Source: Vibrio toranzoniae
Lineage (GTDB): Bacteria > Pseudomonadota > Gammaproteobacteria > Enterobacterales > Vibrionaceae
Reading direction: 5' to 3'
Assembly: GCF_024347655.1 (NCBI RefSeq)
Contig: NZ_AP025515.1
Span: 620,001 to 684,000 of the forward strand
Length of the DNA: 64,000 bases
The first letter of the stretch is position 1. Every line of letters starts with the position of its first letter. The translations under genes and the position numbers were made by a program. Below, one piece after another: positions 51,089 to 59,938 of the stretch. The notes under the pieces are model-generated. The model searched no databases. It had not been told where the DNA came from and saw only the letters and a program-made list of their open reading frames with translations.

Positions 51089-51480
51089 GTTTAAGTCCAC
51101 AACAATAAAATACGGCATTCAGAATATTGTAATTTTATGTCTAATTCATGTGGTTTTCAGTAAGTAATTATTATGACGTACCCTAAAAGATCTTAACTAT
51201 TAACTCTCCAACAAATAGGTCCTTAAGTACGCATTCTTTCAACCAATAAAAGGGCCGCTAGCCATGGTTAACAGGCTTAGTTCAAGCTCTTCCTTTCCGA
51301 ATGTTTATTACAGATGTGTAATAATCATTTTCAATTTATAGGGATTATCAAAACCTAGAGTCACATCTATACTAGATCCAGCAAAACGAGAGAGCGGAAA
51401 CAATTAGGCTCAACTACGCTTAACGGATTGAAGCTAATGGCACGGTTATCCGCAGTACTGACATATATAGGAAGCATCCA
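51089..51480. other. Upstream region of the formaldehyde operon
   Basis: About 390 bases between the SMR and adhC genes. It contains ATAATCATTTTC near 51325, a weak Fur-like half, and TGGCAC...CCGC near 51440 whose spacing is one base too long for sigma-54. No FrmR or LysR gene is adjacent. Confidence 0.4.
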
Positions 51481-52629
51481 ATGACAATCGACATTAAACC
51501 TGGTCAAACTCATATAAAATCAAAAGCAATGGTTGCATGGGCAGCTGGCGAGCCACTAAAAATGGAAGAAGTTGATGTACAACTTCCTAAAGCTGGTGAG
51601 GTTCTAGTTCGCATCGTTGCTACTGGTGTTTGTCACACTGACGCATTCACATTATCAGGTGACGATCCAGAAGGTATCTTCCCTTCAATTCTTGGTCACG
51701 AAGGTGGCGGTATCGTTGAAATGATCGGCGAAGGCGTGACCAGTGTTGAGATTGGCGACCACGTTATCCCACTTTACACAGCTGAATGTGGCGAATGTAA
51801 GTTCTGTAAATCTGGTAAAACTAACCTATGCCAAGCCGTTCGTGAAACGCAAGGCAAAGGCCTAATGCCAGACGGTACAAGCCGCTTCTCTATCAATGGC
51901 GAAACAATTTTCCATTACATGGGCTGTTCTACTTTCTCTGAGTACACGGTACTTCCAGAAATCTCACTAGCGAAAGTAAGCAAAGAAGCACCACTTGAAG
52001 AGGTTTGTCTTCTAGGTTGTGGTGTAACTACTGGTATGGGCGCAGTACTGAACACAGCTAAAGTTGAAAAAGGCGACAACGTTGCTGTATTCGGCCTAGG
52101 TGGTATCGGTCTTTCTGCAATCATTGGTGCTCGCATGGCTGGTGCTGACCGCATCATCGGTGTTGATATCAACGAGAGCAAATTCGAGCTAGCAAAACAG
52201 CTTGGCGCGACAGACTGCATCAACCCAATGAACTTCGACAAACCAATCCAAGACGTTATCGTTGAGATGACAGACGGTGGTGTTGAGTACTCTTTCGAGT
52301 GTATCGGTAACGTAGATGTTATGCGCTCCGCACTTGAATGTTGTCACAAAGGTTGGGGCGAATCAGTCATCATTGGCGTTGCCGGTGCAGGCCAAGAGAT
52401 CGCAACTCGTCCATTCCAATTAGTAACAGGTCGTGTATGGCGTGGTTCTGCTTTCGGTGGTGTTAAAGGCCGCTCTGAGCTTCCAGAAATCGTTAACCGT
52501 TACATGGCGGGTGAGTTTGGTCTTCAAGAGTTCATCACTCACACTATGGGTCTGCAAGACGTAAACGAAGCATTCGACCTAATGCACAAAGGTGAATCTA
52601 TCCGTACTGTTCTACACATGGATAGATAA
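51481..52629 (+). CDS. adhC: S-(hydroxymethyl)glutathione dehydrogenase / class III alcohol dehydrogenase
   Basis: A 382-aa zinc-dependent dehydrogenase that oxidises S-hydroxymethylglutathione, the adduct of formaldehyde and glutathione. Catalytic zinc ligands are in GVCHTDAF and GHEGGGIV, the structural zinc lobe is CGECKFCKSGKTNLC, and the Rossmann motif is FGLGGIGLSAI. It is slightly longer than E. coli FrmA because of an N-terminal extension. AGGAAGC precedes the start. The product is hydrolysed by FghA, encoded 156 bases downstream. It can also reduce S-nitrosoglutathione, a known activity of this class. Confidence 0.95.
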   Translation: MTIDIKPGQTHIKSKAMVAWAAGEPLKMEEVDVQLPKAGEVLVRIVATGVCHTDAFTLSGDDPEGIFPSILGHEGGGIVEMIGEGVTSVEIGDHVIPLYTAECGECKFCKSGKTNLCQAVRETQGKGLMPDGTSRFSINGETIFHYMGCSTFSEYTVLPEISLAKVSKEAPLEEVCLLGCGVTTGMGAVLNTAKVEKGDNVAVFGLGGIGLSAIIGARMAGADRIIGVDINESKFELAKQLGATDCINPMNFDKPIQDVIVEMTDGGVEYSFECIGNVDVMRSALECCHKGWGESVIIGVAGAGQEIATRPFQLVTGRVWRGSAFGGVKGRSELPEIVNRYMAGEFGLQEFITHTMGLQDVNEAFDLMHKGESIRTVLHMDR

Positions 52630-52697
52630 TACCCCATAGTCTTGGCACTTAGGTGTCGAGACTACAGTTCTGACTTAAACATCAGAGCGAAACTGTC

Positions 52698-52727
52698 TTC
52701 ACCACCTCCTGCCCGGTGGGTGGTGAA
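52698..52727 (+). other. Intercistronic hairpin between adhC and fghA
   Basis: TTCACCACC / GGTGGTGAA forms a 9-bp stem with a 12-base loop, without a T run. It may modulate read-through into fghA. Confidence 0.45.
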
Positions 52728-52785
52728 ACTTTAAGTGATATAGACAAATTTACTCCCAAACCATCAACCTAACGGAGCACAATAG

Positions 52786-53625
52786 ATGACAATCGAAAAC
52801 ATTAGCCAAGCAAAGGTTGCTGGTGGTTGGCACAAACAATACACCCACTTTTCTGCAACGCTTGACTGCAACATGCGCTTTGCGATTTTCTTGCCACCTA
52901 ACGCAAGCAAAGAAAACCCAGTTCCTGTTTTGTATTGGTTATCAGGCTTAACCTGTACCGATGAAAACTTCATGCAAAAAGCCGGCGCATTCAAAGCCGC
53001 GGCTGAGCAAGGCATTGCCATTGTCGCGCCCGATACAAGCCCACGTGGCGAAGGTGTTGCTGACGATGAAAACTACGATTTAGGCCAAGGCGCAGGCTTC
53101 TACGTAAATGCCACTCAAGCACCATGGGACAGCCATTACCACATGTACGATTACGTGGTAACAGAGCTCCCAGCGCTGATTGAGTCTTTCTTCCCTGTGA
53201 CATCTGTAAAATCAATTTCTGGTCACAGTATGGGCGGACACGGTGCCCTAACAATTGGCATTAAAAATGAAGATAACTACCGTTCTATCTCGGCATTCAG
53301 CCCAATCACCAACCCAATGCAATGCCCTTGGGGACAAAAAGCCTTCAACCAATATCTAGGCTTAGATATTGAAGAGTGGAAACACTACGACGCCTCTGAG
53401 CTTCTAAAAACCAAAGGCACTAAACTGCCAATGTTGGTAGACCAAGGCGAAGCAGATAACTTCTTAATTGAGCAGCTTAAACCTGAGCAATTGGTCGAAG
53501 CAGCTAAGGTAACCAATGCCGATTTAGAGCTACGTATGCAGCCAGGATACGACCACAGCTACTACTTCATCTCTAGCTTTATTGATGAGCACATTGAGTT
53601 CCACGCTGCTTACCTAAACAAGTAA
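52786..53625 (+). CDS. fghA: S-formylglutathione hydrolase
   Basis: A 279-aa alpha/beta hydrolase (esterase D type) that releases formate and glutathione from S-formylglutathione. The nucleophile is S148 in SGHSMGGHGALT; Asp and His lie in MLVDQGEADNFL and GYDHSYYF. WLSGLTCTDENF and APDTSPRGEG are family hallmarks. It follows adhC, completing the glutathione-dependent formaldehyde detoxification pathway, and ends with a strong terminator. Confidence 0.95.
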   Translation: MTIENISQAKVAGGWHKQYTHFSATLDCNMRFAIFLPPNASKENPVPVLYWLSGLTCTDENFMQKAGAFKAAAEQGIAIVAPDTSPRGEGVADDENYDLGQGAGFYVNATQAPWDSHYHMYDYVVTELPALIESFFPVTSVKSISGHSMGGHGALTIGIKNEDNYRSISAFSPITNPMQCPWGQKAFNQYLGLDIEEWKHYDASELLKTKGTKLPMLVDQGEADNFLIEQLKPEQLVEAAKVTNADLELRMQPGYDHSYYFISSFIDEHIEFHAAYLNK

Positions 53626-53641
53626 TCACCGTTATTTAGCC

Positions 53642-53672
53642 CACACCTTGCAACCGTAAGGTGTGTTTTTTT
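53642..53672 (+). terminator. Terminator of fghA
   Basis: CACACCTT / AAGGTGTG with an 8-base loop is followed by seven T. Confidence 0.9.
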
Positions 53673-53886
53673 GTTCCTGTTATTTACTTACACTCATCAA
53701 TCCAAACCGAGGGGTGTTAGCAGAGAGTAGTGAGCCAAGATTTAAAACAAAAAGTTATGAACAGTGAGTCAATCCGTTCAAACTTCCTAACAGACTGGTA
53801 TCGCCTTCACTTATTCATACTCTTACAATCAGCAAATCAAACCTGTTACCATAACGTCTTAAACATCACCTATTTTGAAGGTTGCT

Positions 53887-54288
53887 ATGAAAGCAATTAA
53901 GGCTCTTTTCTTCCTGATGGTTTTATTGAGCGGTCTTTTTACCGCTTGGCTGTTTATCCCGATTCCAGCGACCATGGACAAGCAAACGCTTGATGTTCCA
54001 TTAACGGAACCGTTCAAGCTTGTGGCGTATCGCAGCAACCCAAATGATGCGAGCAAGCCGCTGACTTATCACTACTATGTGATTTCAGATGTGGTTGGCG
54101 TGGATGACATGGATCCATTTCTGATTACGACAGACCAGTTCGTAAAACTTGGTGAGTTCGATGAGAACACATTCAGCCTAACGGTTAACGGCAAGATCGA
54201 AAGCTACACCAACGATTTATGGATCAAAAAATCGGACGGCAAGCTTCAGCACTGGTACGTGAGTATTAATGCAAACTATATTCGTTAG
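53887..54288 (+). CDS. Small membrane-anchored protein of unknown function
   Basis: A 133-aa protein with one N-terminal hydrophobic helix (IKALFFLMVLLSGLFTAWLFI, about residues 4-23, an anchor or uncleaved signal) and a soluble beta-rich remainder (YHYYVISDVVGVDDMDPFLITTD; WYVSINANYIR). I do not recognise it. The ATG at 53887 has AAGG 6 bases upstream, better than the TTG at 53875. It is likely exposed to the periplasm and ends at a strong terminator. Confidence 0.78.
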   Translation: MKAIKALFFLMVLLSGLFTAWLFIPIPATMDKQTLDVPLTEPFKLVAYRSNPNDASKPLTYHYYVISDVVGVDDMDPFLITTDQFVKLGEFDENTFSLTVNGKIESYTNDLWIKKSDGKLQHWYVSINANYIR

Positions 54289-54314
54289 AGTCGACTCCCA
54301 ATAGACCCTATTTA

Positions 54315-54349
54315 AAACTGCGCTTTGGCTTCCAAGCGCAGTTTTTGTT
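54315..54349 (+). terminator. Terminator after the membrane-anchored protein gene
   Basis: An 11-bp perfect stem AAACTGCGCTT / AAGCGCAGTTT with an 8-base loop is followed by TTGTTT. Confidence 0.9.
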
Positions 54350-54371
54350 TCTAGCCTCCCGCTTCAGATCT

Positions 54372-54425
54372 CACAAGCCATACAGGTGTCATAAGCTCTA
54401 CAGATGTTATAAGCTCCATCTATGC
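54372..54425 (+). repeat. Three imperfect tandem 18-bp repeats
   Basis: Units at 54372-54389, 54390-54407 and 54408-54425 share the pattern YATAAGCTCTACAGATGT with increasing divergence. They lie in the leader region just before the Nudix gene. Period 18 is the same as in the array at 10404, but the unit sequence differs. Confidence 0.6.
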
Positions 54426-54463
54426 TCGACTCCCTTTAAATCAAAAACAATAAAGGATCACCC

Positions 54464-55201
54464 GTGGAATTTACGCTCGACAAATTTAACGGCATCATCA
54501 TTGACCCAGAGACAGCGCCTCAAGATGCTGATTCATTCAACGCCGAACTTAGCGAGATCACCGAATTTTCAAAGCAGAATAACAAAGGCATTATTTGGAT
54601 TAGTCTACCTATTTCGCTCTCACACCTCATTCCGGTAGCGACCGAACTTGGCTTTGTGTTCCACAACTGTCTAGAAGACGAAATTACGCTGATCCATCAA
54701 TCCGAGATTGTGGAGTTTGTGCCTTTCATCCCAACCCACACCTTGGGAGCTGGAGCTCTGATCACCAACGAACACAACCAAGTGCTGATGATCAAAGAGC
54801 ACGGCATGACAGGCTACAAACTACCTGGCGGCCACATTGAACTTGGCGAGGGTATTGAAGAGTCTGTGGTTCGAGAAACATTAGAAGAGACAGGCATAAA
54901 GGCAACATTCGTGTCTGTAGTTGGCATGGCGACAAGGCACCCATATCAATTCGGTAAATCGAACCTCTACTTTGTTTGTCACCTTATCGCCCAAACTCAA
55001 GAGATAGCGATTCAAGACACCGATGAAATTGCAGAAGCAAAGTGGGTCGATGTGGAAGAGTTCATTAACAACGCTGAAAACTACCCGTTCAACCGCCAAA
55101 TGGTTGGTTCTTTAATTGGCAAACAAGGTTTGGAGCTTACCCAGTTAGAAGGCAACTACGGCCCAACTCATAAACCCGAGATCTTCTTTTCGAAAAGCTA
55201 G
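54464..55201 (+). CDS. NUDT6-like Nudix hydrolase with pre-Nudix domain
   Basis: A 245-aa protein in two parts. Residues 1-90 form a domain like the N-terminal part of NUDT6 (GIIWISLPISLSHLIPVATELGFVFHNC). Residues 95-230 form a Nudix domain with the full box G-x5-E-x7-RE-x2-EE-x-G (GGHIELGEGIEESVVRETLEETG, in two blocks from 122). It should hydrolyse a nucleoside diphosphate derivative; the substrate is unknown. The start is GTG with AGGA 6 bases upstream. This two-domain form is uncommon in enterobacteria but frequent in Vibrio and related marine species as far as I recall. Confidence 0.87.
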   Translation: MEFTLDKFNGIIIDPETAPQDADSFNAELSEITEFSKQNNKGIIWISLPISLSHLIPVATELGFVFHNCLEDEITLIHQSEIVEFVPFIPTHTLGAGALITNEHNQVLMIKEHGMTGYKLPGGHIELGEGIEESVVRETLEETGIKATFVSVVGMATRHPYQFGKSNLYFVCHLIAQTQEIAIQDTDEIAEAKWVDVEEFINNAENYPFNRQMVGSLIGKQGLELTQLEGNYGPTHKPEIFFSKS

Positions 55202-55217
55202 AATACTTCAAACATAA

Positions 55218-55256
55218 AAAACGCCCAACTCACTGAATTGGGCGTTTTGCTTTTTG
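55218..55256. terminator. Terminator between Nudix and aldehyde dehydrogenase genes
   Basis: An 11-bp stem AAAACGCCCAA / TTGGGCGTTTT with a 9-base loop lies between convergent genes. Confidence 0.9.
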
Positions 55257-55338
55257 TTTTTCTTAAGCCGACTGCGTTGTTAATTTTCTCTAATTCAGAA
55301 AGCTATCTTTAGAACATATCTATTTTAGAAAGCCTAGT

Positions 55339-56859
55339 TTAGAAAAAGCCTAGCGGATTCGTATCGTAGCTAATCAAGAGGTTCTTGGTGTTTTGGTAGT
55401 GATCGAGCATCATCTTGTGTGTCTCACGACCGATGCCTGACTTCTTGTAACCACCAAACGCCGCGTGGGCTGGATAAGCGTGGTAGCAGTTCACCCAAAT
55501 ACGACCCGCTTCGATGTTACGCCCCATACGATACGCGAGGTTTGCATCACGCGTCCAAACGCCAGCACCCAAGCCATATTCGGTGTCATTGGCTATTTCT
55601 AGTGCTTCCGCTTCATCTTTAAAAGTAGTTACCGCGATAACTGGGCCAAAGATCTCCTCTTGGAAGACACGCATCTTATTGTTGCCTTCGAGCATAGTTG
55701 GTTGGATATAGTAACCATTACCCAGATCATCCGGTTGCTGCGCGATTTCCCCGCCAGTTAGTACTTTCGCGCCTTCTTGGCGGCCAATCTCTAGGTAGCT
55801 TAGAATCTTATCGAACTGCTCTTGAGAAGCTTGTGCGCCAACCTGAGTGTCAGTATCTAGCGGGTTACCTTGCTTGATGGTTTGAGCGCGCTCGACCACC
55901 TTGGTGATGAACTTGTCGTACACCGATTCGTGGATCAATACACGTGATGGACAGGTACACACTTCACCTTGGTTAAAGAACGCGAGCAGCATGCCTTCGA
56001 CACACTTGTCTAGGTACTCATCTTCATGATCAAAAATGTCTGGGAAGTAGATGTTTGGAGACTTACCGCCCAGCTCAACCGTTGATGGAATCAAGCTTTC
56101 AGCTGCACACTTCAAGATATGGTGGCCAACTTCAGTTGAGCCAGTAAACGCCAATTTAGCCAAGCGGTCACTGGTAGCTAACGCTTGACCTGCTTCGCTA
56201 CCAAAACCATTCACGATGTTGACCACACCTGCAGGCAGGAGATCGGCGATCTTCTCCATCATCACCAAAATTGAGGTTGGTGTTTGCTCGGCTGGCTTCA
56301 TCACTACACAACAGCCCGCAGCTAGAGCAGGTGCCAATTTCCAAGCCGCCATTAAAATCGGAAAGTTCCAAGGAATGATCTGCCCTACAACACCGATGGG
56401 CTCTGGAAAATGGTAGCTTGCGGTGTTTGAATCGAGCTCGGCTGCACTGCCTTCTTGCGCTCGAATACAACCCGCAAAGTAACGGAAATGATCGACAACC
56501 AAAGGAATATCTGCCGCTAGCGTTTCACGTACAGGTTTGCCGTTTTCCCACGTCTCAGCGACTGCGATTTCTTCCAGGTTTGCTTCAATGCGATCAGCAA
56601 TTTTAAGTAGGATGTTCGAACGCTCTGTCACACTGGTCGCAGCCCAACTCGCACGAGCTGCATGCGCCGCATCGAGTGCTAAGCTAATGTCTGCCTCGGT
56701 TGAGCGCGCCACTTGGCAATACACCTGACCATTCACGGGGGACGTGTTATCAAAATACTCGCCGCTGACAGGCTTCACCCACTCACCACCAATAAAATTG
56801 TCGTATTGGGCTTTAAAGTTCACTACTGCGTTGTCACTACCCGGCTGTGCGTAAATCAT
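55339..56859 (-). CDS. NAD-dependent aldehyde dehydrogenase, ExaC/AldB type
   Basis: A 506-aa aldehyde dehydrogenase. It has IPWNFPILMAAWKLAPALAAG and KPAEQTPTS (cofactor binding), FTGSTEVG, general base E262 in VELGGKSPN and catalytic C301 in FFNQGEVCTCPSR, the exact block of the ExaC/AldB group. It probably oxidises acetaldehyde or related short aldehydes to acids. It is divergent from an AcoR-like sigma-54 activator, and a sigma-54 promoter candidate lies upstream, so induction by that activator is likely. This gives the window a second aldehyde-removal system beside adhC-fghA. Confidence 0.93.
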   Translation of the reverse strand: MIYAQPGSDNAVVNFKAQYDNFIGGEWVKPVSGEYFDNTSPVNGQVYCQVARSTEADISLALDAAHAARASWAATSVTERSNILLKIADRIEANLEEIAVAETWENGKPVRETLAADIPLVVDHFRYFAGCIRAQEGSAAELDSNTASYHFPEPIGVVGQIIPWNFPILMAAWKLAPALAAGCCVVMKPAEQTPTSILVMMEKIADLLPAGVVNIVNGFGSEAGQALATSDRLAKLAFTGSTEVGHHILKCAAESLIPSTVELGGKSPNIYFPDIFDHEDEYLDKCVEGMLLAFFNQGEVCTCPSRVLIHESVYDKFITKVVERAQTIKQGNPLDTDTQVGAQASQEQFDKILSYLEIGRQEGAKVLTGGEIAQQPDDLGNGYYIQPTMLEGNNKMRVFQEEIFGPVIAVTTFKDEAEALEIANDTEYGLGAGVWTRDANLAYRMGRNIEAGRIWVNCYHAYPAHAAFGGYKKSGIGRETHKMMLDHYQNTKNLLISYDTNPLGFF

Positions 56860-57015
56860 AATTAGATCCTTCTTTGATTTGTTGTTCGTTATTGAGCGAG
56901 AGCTGTCTTATTTTTGTGGCGACTTCTCTTGAGAAAAGAACTCATGACAAGACGCCCATGTTTATGCTTTCTGTTTAAAACACTGACACTTCGTGTTTTC
57001 TTCACAACAAGAACA

Positions 57016-57033
57016 ACGCAAATCACACGCCAC
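57016..57033 (-). promoter_or_regulatory. Sigma-54 promoter candidate of the aldehyde dehydrogenase gene
   Basis: On the minus strand TGTGGCGTGTGATTTGCGT has GG-N10-GC spacing, TGGCGT at -24 and TTGCG at -12. The predicted start near 57006 leaves a 147-base leader. The adjacent sigma-54 activator makes it credible. Confidence 0.6.
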
Positions 57034-57142
57034 AACCTCAAAACTTGTTGTTAATAAATTGTAAAACTATGATTACCAAACCTTTACAACCCAAAGTGAG
57101 TTGGCATTGAACGGCCGTATGGAAAGCACTCCAGTGTTCAAC

Positions 57143-57183
57143 TGTTCCAATTTGGTACACCCTCACTGTTACGACATGGAACA
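57143..57183. promoter_or_regulatory. Two palindromic enhancer-type sites for the AcoR-like activator
   Basis: TGTTCCAATTTGGTACA (57143-57159) and TGTTACGACATGGAACA (57167-57183) share TGTT-x-C and TGG-x-ACA and each is an imperfect palindrome. They lie 24 bp apart, about 145 and 169 bases upstream of the predicted sigma-54 start, and just before the activator's own ATG, so autoregulation is also possible. Confidence 0.65.
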
Positions 57184-57186
57184 GTC

Positions 57187-58974
57187 ATGCACCTTCAACA
57201 AGCAAACACCTCAGATTGGCTTTCGTCTTCTTGGCACCGCAGCACAGAAGCGGGGCTAAAACAGAGACGACTTCCCGAAGATATTCGCCTGCCACAGTCG
57301 ATTCTTAAGCAGCGACGTCATCAATCCTCAAGCTTGATTCAAATCGTCGAGAGCAATGCACTGCCTCTGTTTAATCAGATGTTTGCACGTACCGACAGTC
57401 GTTTGATCTTGACCGATATTGAAGGGGTGATTCTGGCTAGTTGGGGACAAGAGCGGTTTAGGGAAAAACTGACTTCGATTGCACTCAGCTCTGGTGCATG
57501 TTGGCAGGAACAACTCAAAGGCACCAACGCCATTGGCACTGCGATTGTGGAAGCCAAACCTGTGACCATCATTGGTGAGCAACACTTCATCCACCAGCAT
57601 CGGTTTATCAGTTGTTCAGCAAGCCCAGTATTTGATCATCAAGGGCAAATGGTTGGGGTATTGGACATCACTAGCGAGCAGCAACAGCACGACAGTTCGG
57701 TGCAACTGCTGGTTCAAAATATGGTTCAGCTCATTGAGAATCAGTTATTGAGCCATATCCCACAAGGCACCACTCGTATTGACCTCGCGTGTGAGAAATC
57801 GTTATTGCACAGTGGCTGGCAAGGGATTGTAATAGCCAATGAAGCTGGAGAGGTGGTCGCGCACAATCAGGTCGCCTCTCAACTGCTGGATCAAACCTCG
57901 ATCGTCGGCGAGTGCATCGACACTCTATTCAACCGAACCTCATTAGACACGCCTTTTGTATTTGAAAAACAGCACCTCAAACGAACTACTACCAAGCGCA
58001 CACGCTCTATTTCAGCATCGTGTGATTTGCACTATGGGGAGCAACAGATAGAACACGCTTGGCAGCAGGCCAATAAGGTTATCGATAAAGGGATTAGCCT
58101 ATTAATCCTAGGAGAAACAGGCGTCGGCAAGGGCGAGTTTGTTAAGGCGTTACACAAGCAAAGCCAACGCAAATCTTCGCCACTCGTGGCGGTGAATTGC
58201 GGTGCACTACCAAAAGATCTCATCGAATCTGAATTGTTTGGTTACGCCCCGGGGGCTTTTACTGGAGCAAGCCACAAAGGATTCCAAGGTAAGATCCGCC
58301 AAGCGGATAACGGTATTCTGTTTCTCGATGAGATCGCCGACATGCCATTAGAGGCTCAGTGTCGACTGCTGCACGTTCTACAAGATAAGTCAGTCGTCCC
58401 TGTAGGTTCGAACCAAAGCTACCAAGTCGATTGCCAGATCATCGCGGCCACCCATAAAAACCTCGAGCAGTTAGTCGCAACCGGAGAGTTCAGACAAGAT
58501 TTGTACTACCGTCTAAACGGCTTAGCCTTCACTTTACCAAGCCTGCAACACCGACAAGACAAACACGCCTTAATCGAGCACATTCACAATAAATACGCAG
58601 AAGATGAACAGACAATCTGCCCGCACTTAATGAGTTTGCTGTGCGCCTATTCCTGGCCCGGTAATATCCGCGAATTGGACAACTTACTTAAGGTTGCAGC
58701 TCTATTGGCAATTGATGAACCACAACTCACGCTAGAACATGTACCTAGCCATCTTGCTCAACACCTCACGTCATTAGCGCAAGATGATCATCATAAGTTC
58801 ATCACAACCAATGCCATCGAAGGTAGGCCAAAGTCCGATTTAAAAAGTACCGTTGAAGAAACCTTGCTGCAAACGTATCAAGCCAACCAAGGCAATATCA
58901 GCAAGACTTCGAGAATACTGGGTATCAGCCGCAATACCATTTATAGAAAACTGAAAAACTTGGGGATTCTTTAG
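57187..58974 (+). CDS. AcoR-like sigma-54-dependent activator
   Basis: A 595-aa activator. A GAF-type sensor region (about residues 50-190, with SGACWQEQLKGTNAIGTAIVEAKPV) is followed by a second sensory stretch. An AAA+ domain has Walker A GETGVGKGEF, an intact sigma-54 loop GAFTGA and Walker B ILFLDEIAD. A Fis-type helix-turn-helix closes the protein (GNISKTSRILGISRNTIYRKLK). There is no receiver domain, so it should respond directly to a ligand, as AcoR and related alcohol/aldehyde regulators do. GGAA precedes the start. It is divergent from the aldehyde dehydrogenase gene. Confidence 0.93.
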   Translation: MHLQQANTSDWLSSSWHRSTEAGLKQRRLPEDIRLPQSILKQRRHQSSSLIQIVESNALPLFNQMFARTDSRLILTDIEGVILASWGQERFREKLTSIALSSGACWQEQLKGTNAIGTAIVEAKPVTIIGEQHFIHQHRFISCSASPVFDHQGQMVGVLDITSEQQQHDSSVQLLVQNMVQLIENQLLSHIPQGTTRIDLACEKSLLHSGWQGIVIANEAGEVVAHNQVASQLLDQTSIVGECIDTLFNRTSLDTPFVFEKQHLKRTTTKRTRSISASCDLHYGEQQIEHAWQQANKVIDKGISLLILGETGVGKGEFVKALHKQSQRKSSPLVAVNCGALPKDLIESELFGYAPGAFTGASHKGFQGKIRQADNGILFLDEIADMPLEAQCRLLHVLQDKSVVPVGSNQSYQVDCQIIAATHKNLEQLVATGEFRQDLYYRLNGLAFTLPSLQHRQDKHALIEHIHNKYAEDEQTICPHLMSLLCAYSWPGNIRELDNLLKVAALLAIDEPQLTLEHVPSHLAQHLTSLAQDDHHKFITTNAIEGRPKSDLKSTVEETLLQTYQANQGNISKTSRILGISRNTIYRKLKNLGIL

Positions 58975-58988
58975 GAAGTGCGCGGAAA

Positions 58989-59822
58989 TTACTCAGAGTC
59001 CAACTCGACAAGTTGATTGAGTACTTCTTTGTCTAATACAGGATGATGCTTGCTCGCTAAGATCAGCACAATATCGACCGAAGGTAACGGCGGCATGTCG
59101 TCGAGGATTTTCAGATCCGGGGTCACACTGAGTTTGCCCATCGCACCAATCGCTAATCCTACTTTTACGATAGCGCGCTGCGCCGAAGCCGTATTGCTGC
59201 AAGCCAACAGTTGATAAGGCGTACCCTGCTTGGTTAAGCCATTCACGGCCGCAGCATGGTACTTACAATCCGTTTGGAACAGAGCCAATGGCACAGGCTT
59301 GGAATTATCAAACGCATAATCAGGGCTGCTTATCCATACTCCGATGTCACTGGTGAGCCAATACCCCTCCTCGCTGTCGGGCGCTCGGGTGACAATCGCG
59401 GCATCGAGCCTGCCATCATCTAACCATCCTCTGAGCGTAATACTTGGCAGGCTGAATACTTGGATTGAACAGGTAGGTTCTGCTTGCTGCAACAGGCGAA
59501 TCACTTTCGGCAAAATAGTATCGTTATAATCTTCAGGGCACCCCAACCGAAGCGGCTGTTTGTCTTCATAACGCTTCACTTGTTTAAGCGCAATATTATG
59601 GAGTGCGACCAACTGCTCCGCATGAGAACGCAGCGCTAAGCCCGCTTCAGTAAGCACTAAATTACGCCCCTCTTTTTGAAAAAGAGTGACGTTAAGCTCT
59701 TCTTCTAACTTACGCATCTGCGCACTGAATGCCGACTGGGTGCGATTAATCTGTTTCGCGGCACGCGTGAAGCTGCTGGTTTCCACGAACGCGAGAAAGC
59801 CTCGCAAAGCATCAATATCCAT
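58989..59822 (-). CDS. LysR-family transcriptional regulator
   Basis: A 277-aa LysR regulator with helix-turn-helix SSFTRAAKQINRTQSAFSAQMRK and LFQKEGRNLVLTEAGLAL. The effector domain includes LRLGCPEDYNDTILPKVIRLL. I prefer the ATG at 59822 (MDIDALRGFLAF), which aligns with the family and has GGTGA upstream; the frame extends six codons further. It is divergent from the glutathione transferase gene at 59939, its likely target, and its 3' end is 14 bases from the convergent AcoR-like gene. Confidence 0.92.
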   Translation of the reverse strand: MDIDALRGFLAFVETSSFTRAAKQINRTQSAFSAQMRKLEEELNVTLFQKEGRNLVLTEAGLALRSHAEQLVALHNIALKQVKRYEDKQPLRLGCPEDYNDTILPKVIRLLQQAEPTCSIQVFSLPSITLRGWLDDGRLDAAIVTRAPDSEEGYWLTSDIGVWISSPDYAFDNSKPVPLALFQTDCKYHAAAVNGLTKQGTPYQLLACSNTASAQRAIVKVGLAIGAMGKLSVTPDLKILDDMPPLPSVDIVLILASKHHPVLDKEVLNQLVELDSE

Positions 59823-59938
59823 ATTGAAATCACCACCCATCGTTTTTATTAATGTCTGTCATCAAAATTATCCGTTAGTGCGCCGCAATACAATCCCCTA
59901 AGCTCAAATGCATACCCACCAAACGCAAGGAAGCATCT

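Noticed and set aside
51318..51340. Fur-like sequence upstream of adhC
   Set aside because: Only about 12 of 19 consensus positions match, mostly in one half, and no iron gene is nearby.
51438..51456. TGGCACGGTTATCCGC as a sigma-54 promoter for adhC
   Set aside because: The GG and GC are 11 bases apart, one more than the strict 10-base spacing.
53730..53900. 57-codon GTG frame overlapping the start of the membrane-anchored protein gene
   Set aside because: The ribosome binding site is weak and the product unremarkable. It could be a coupled leader ORF, but the evidence is too thin for a gene call.
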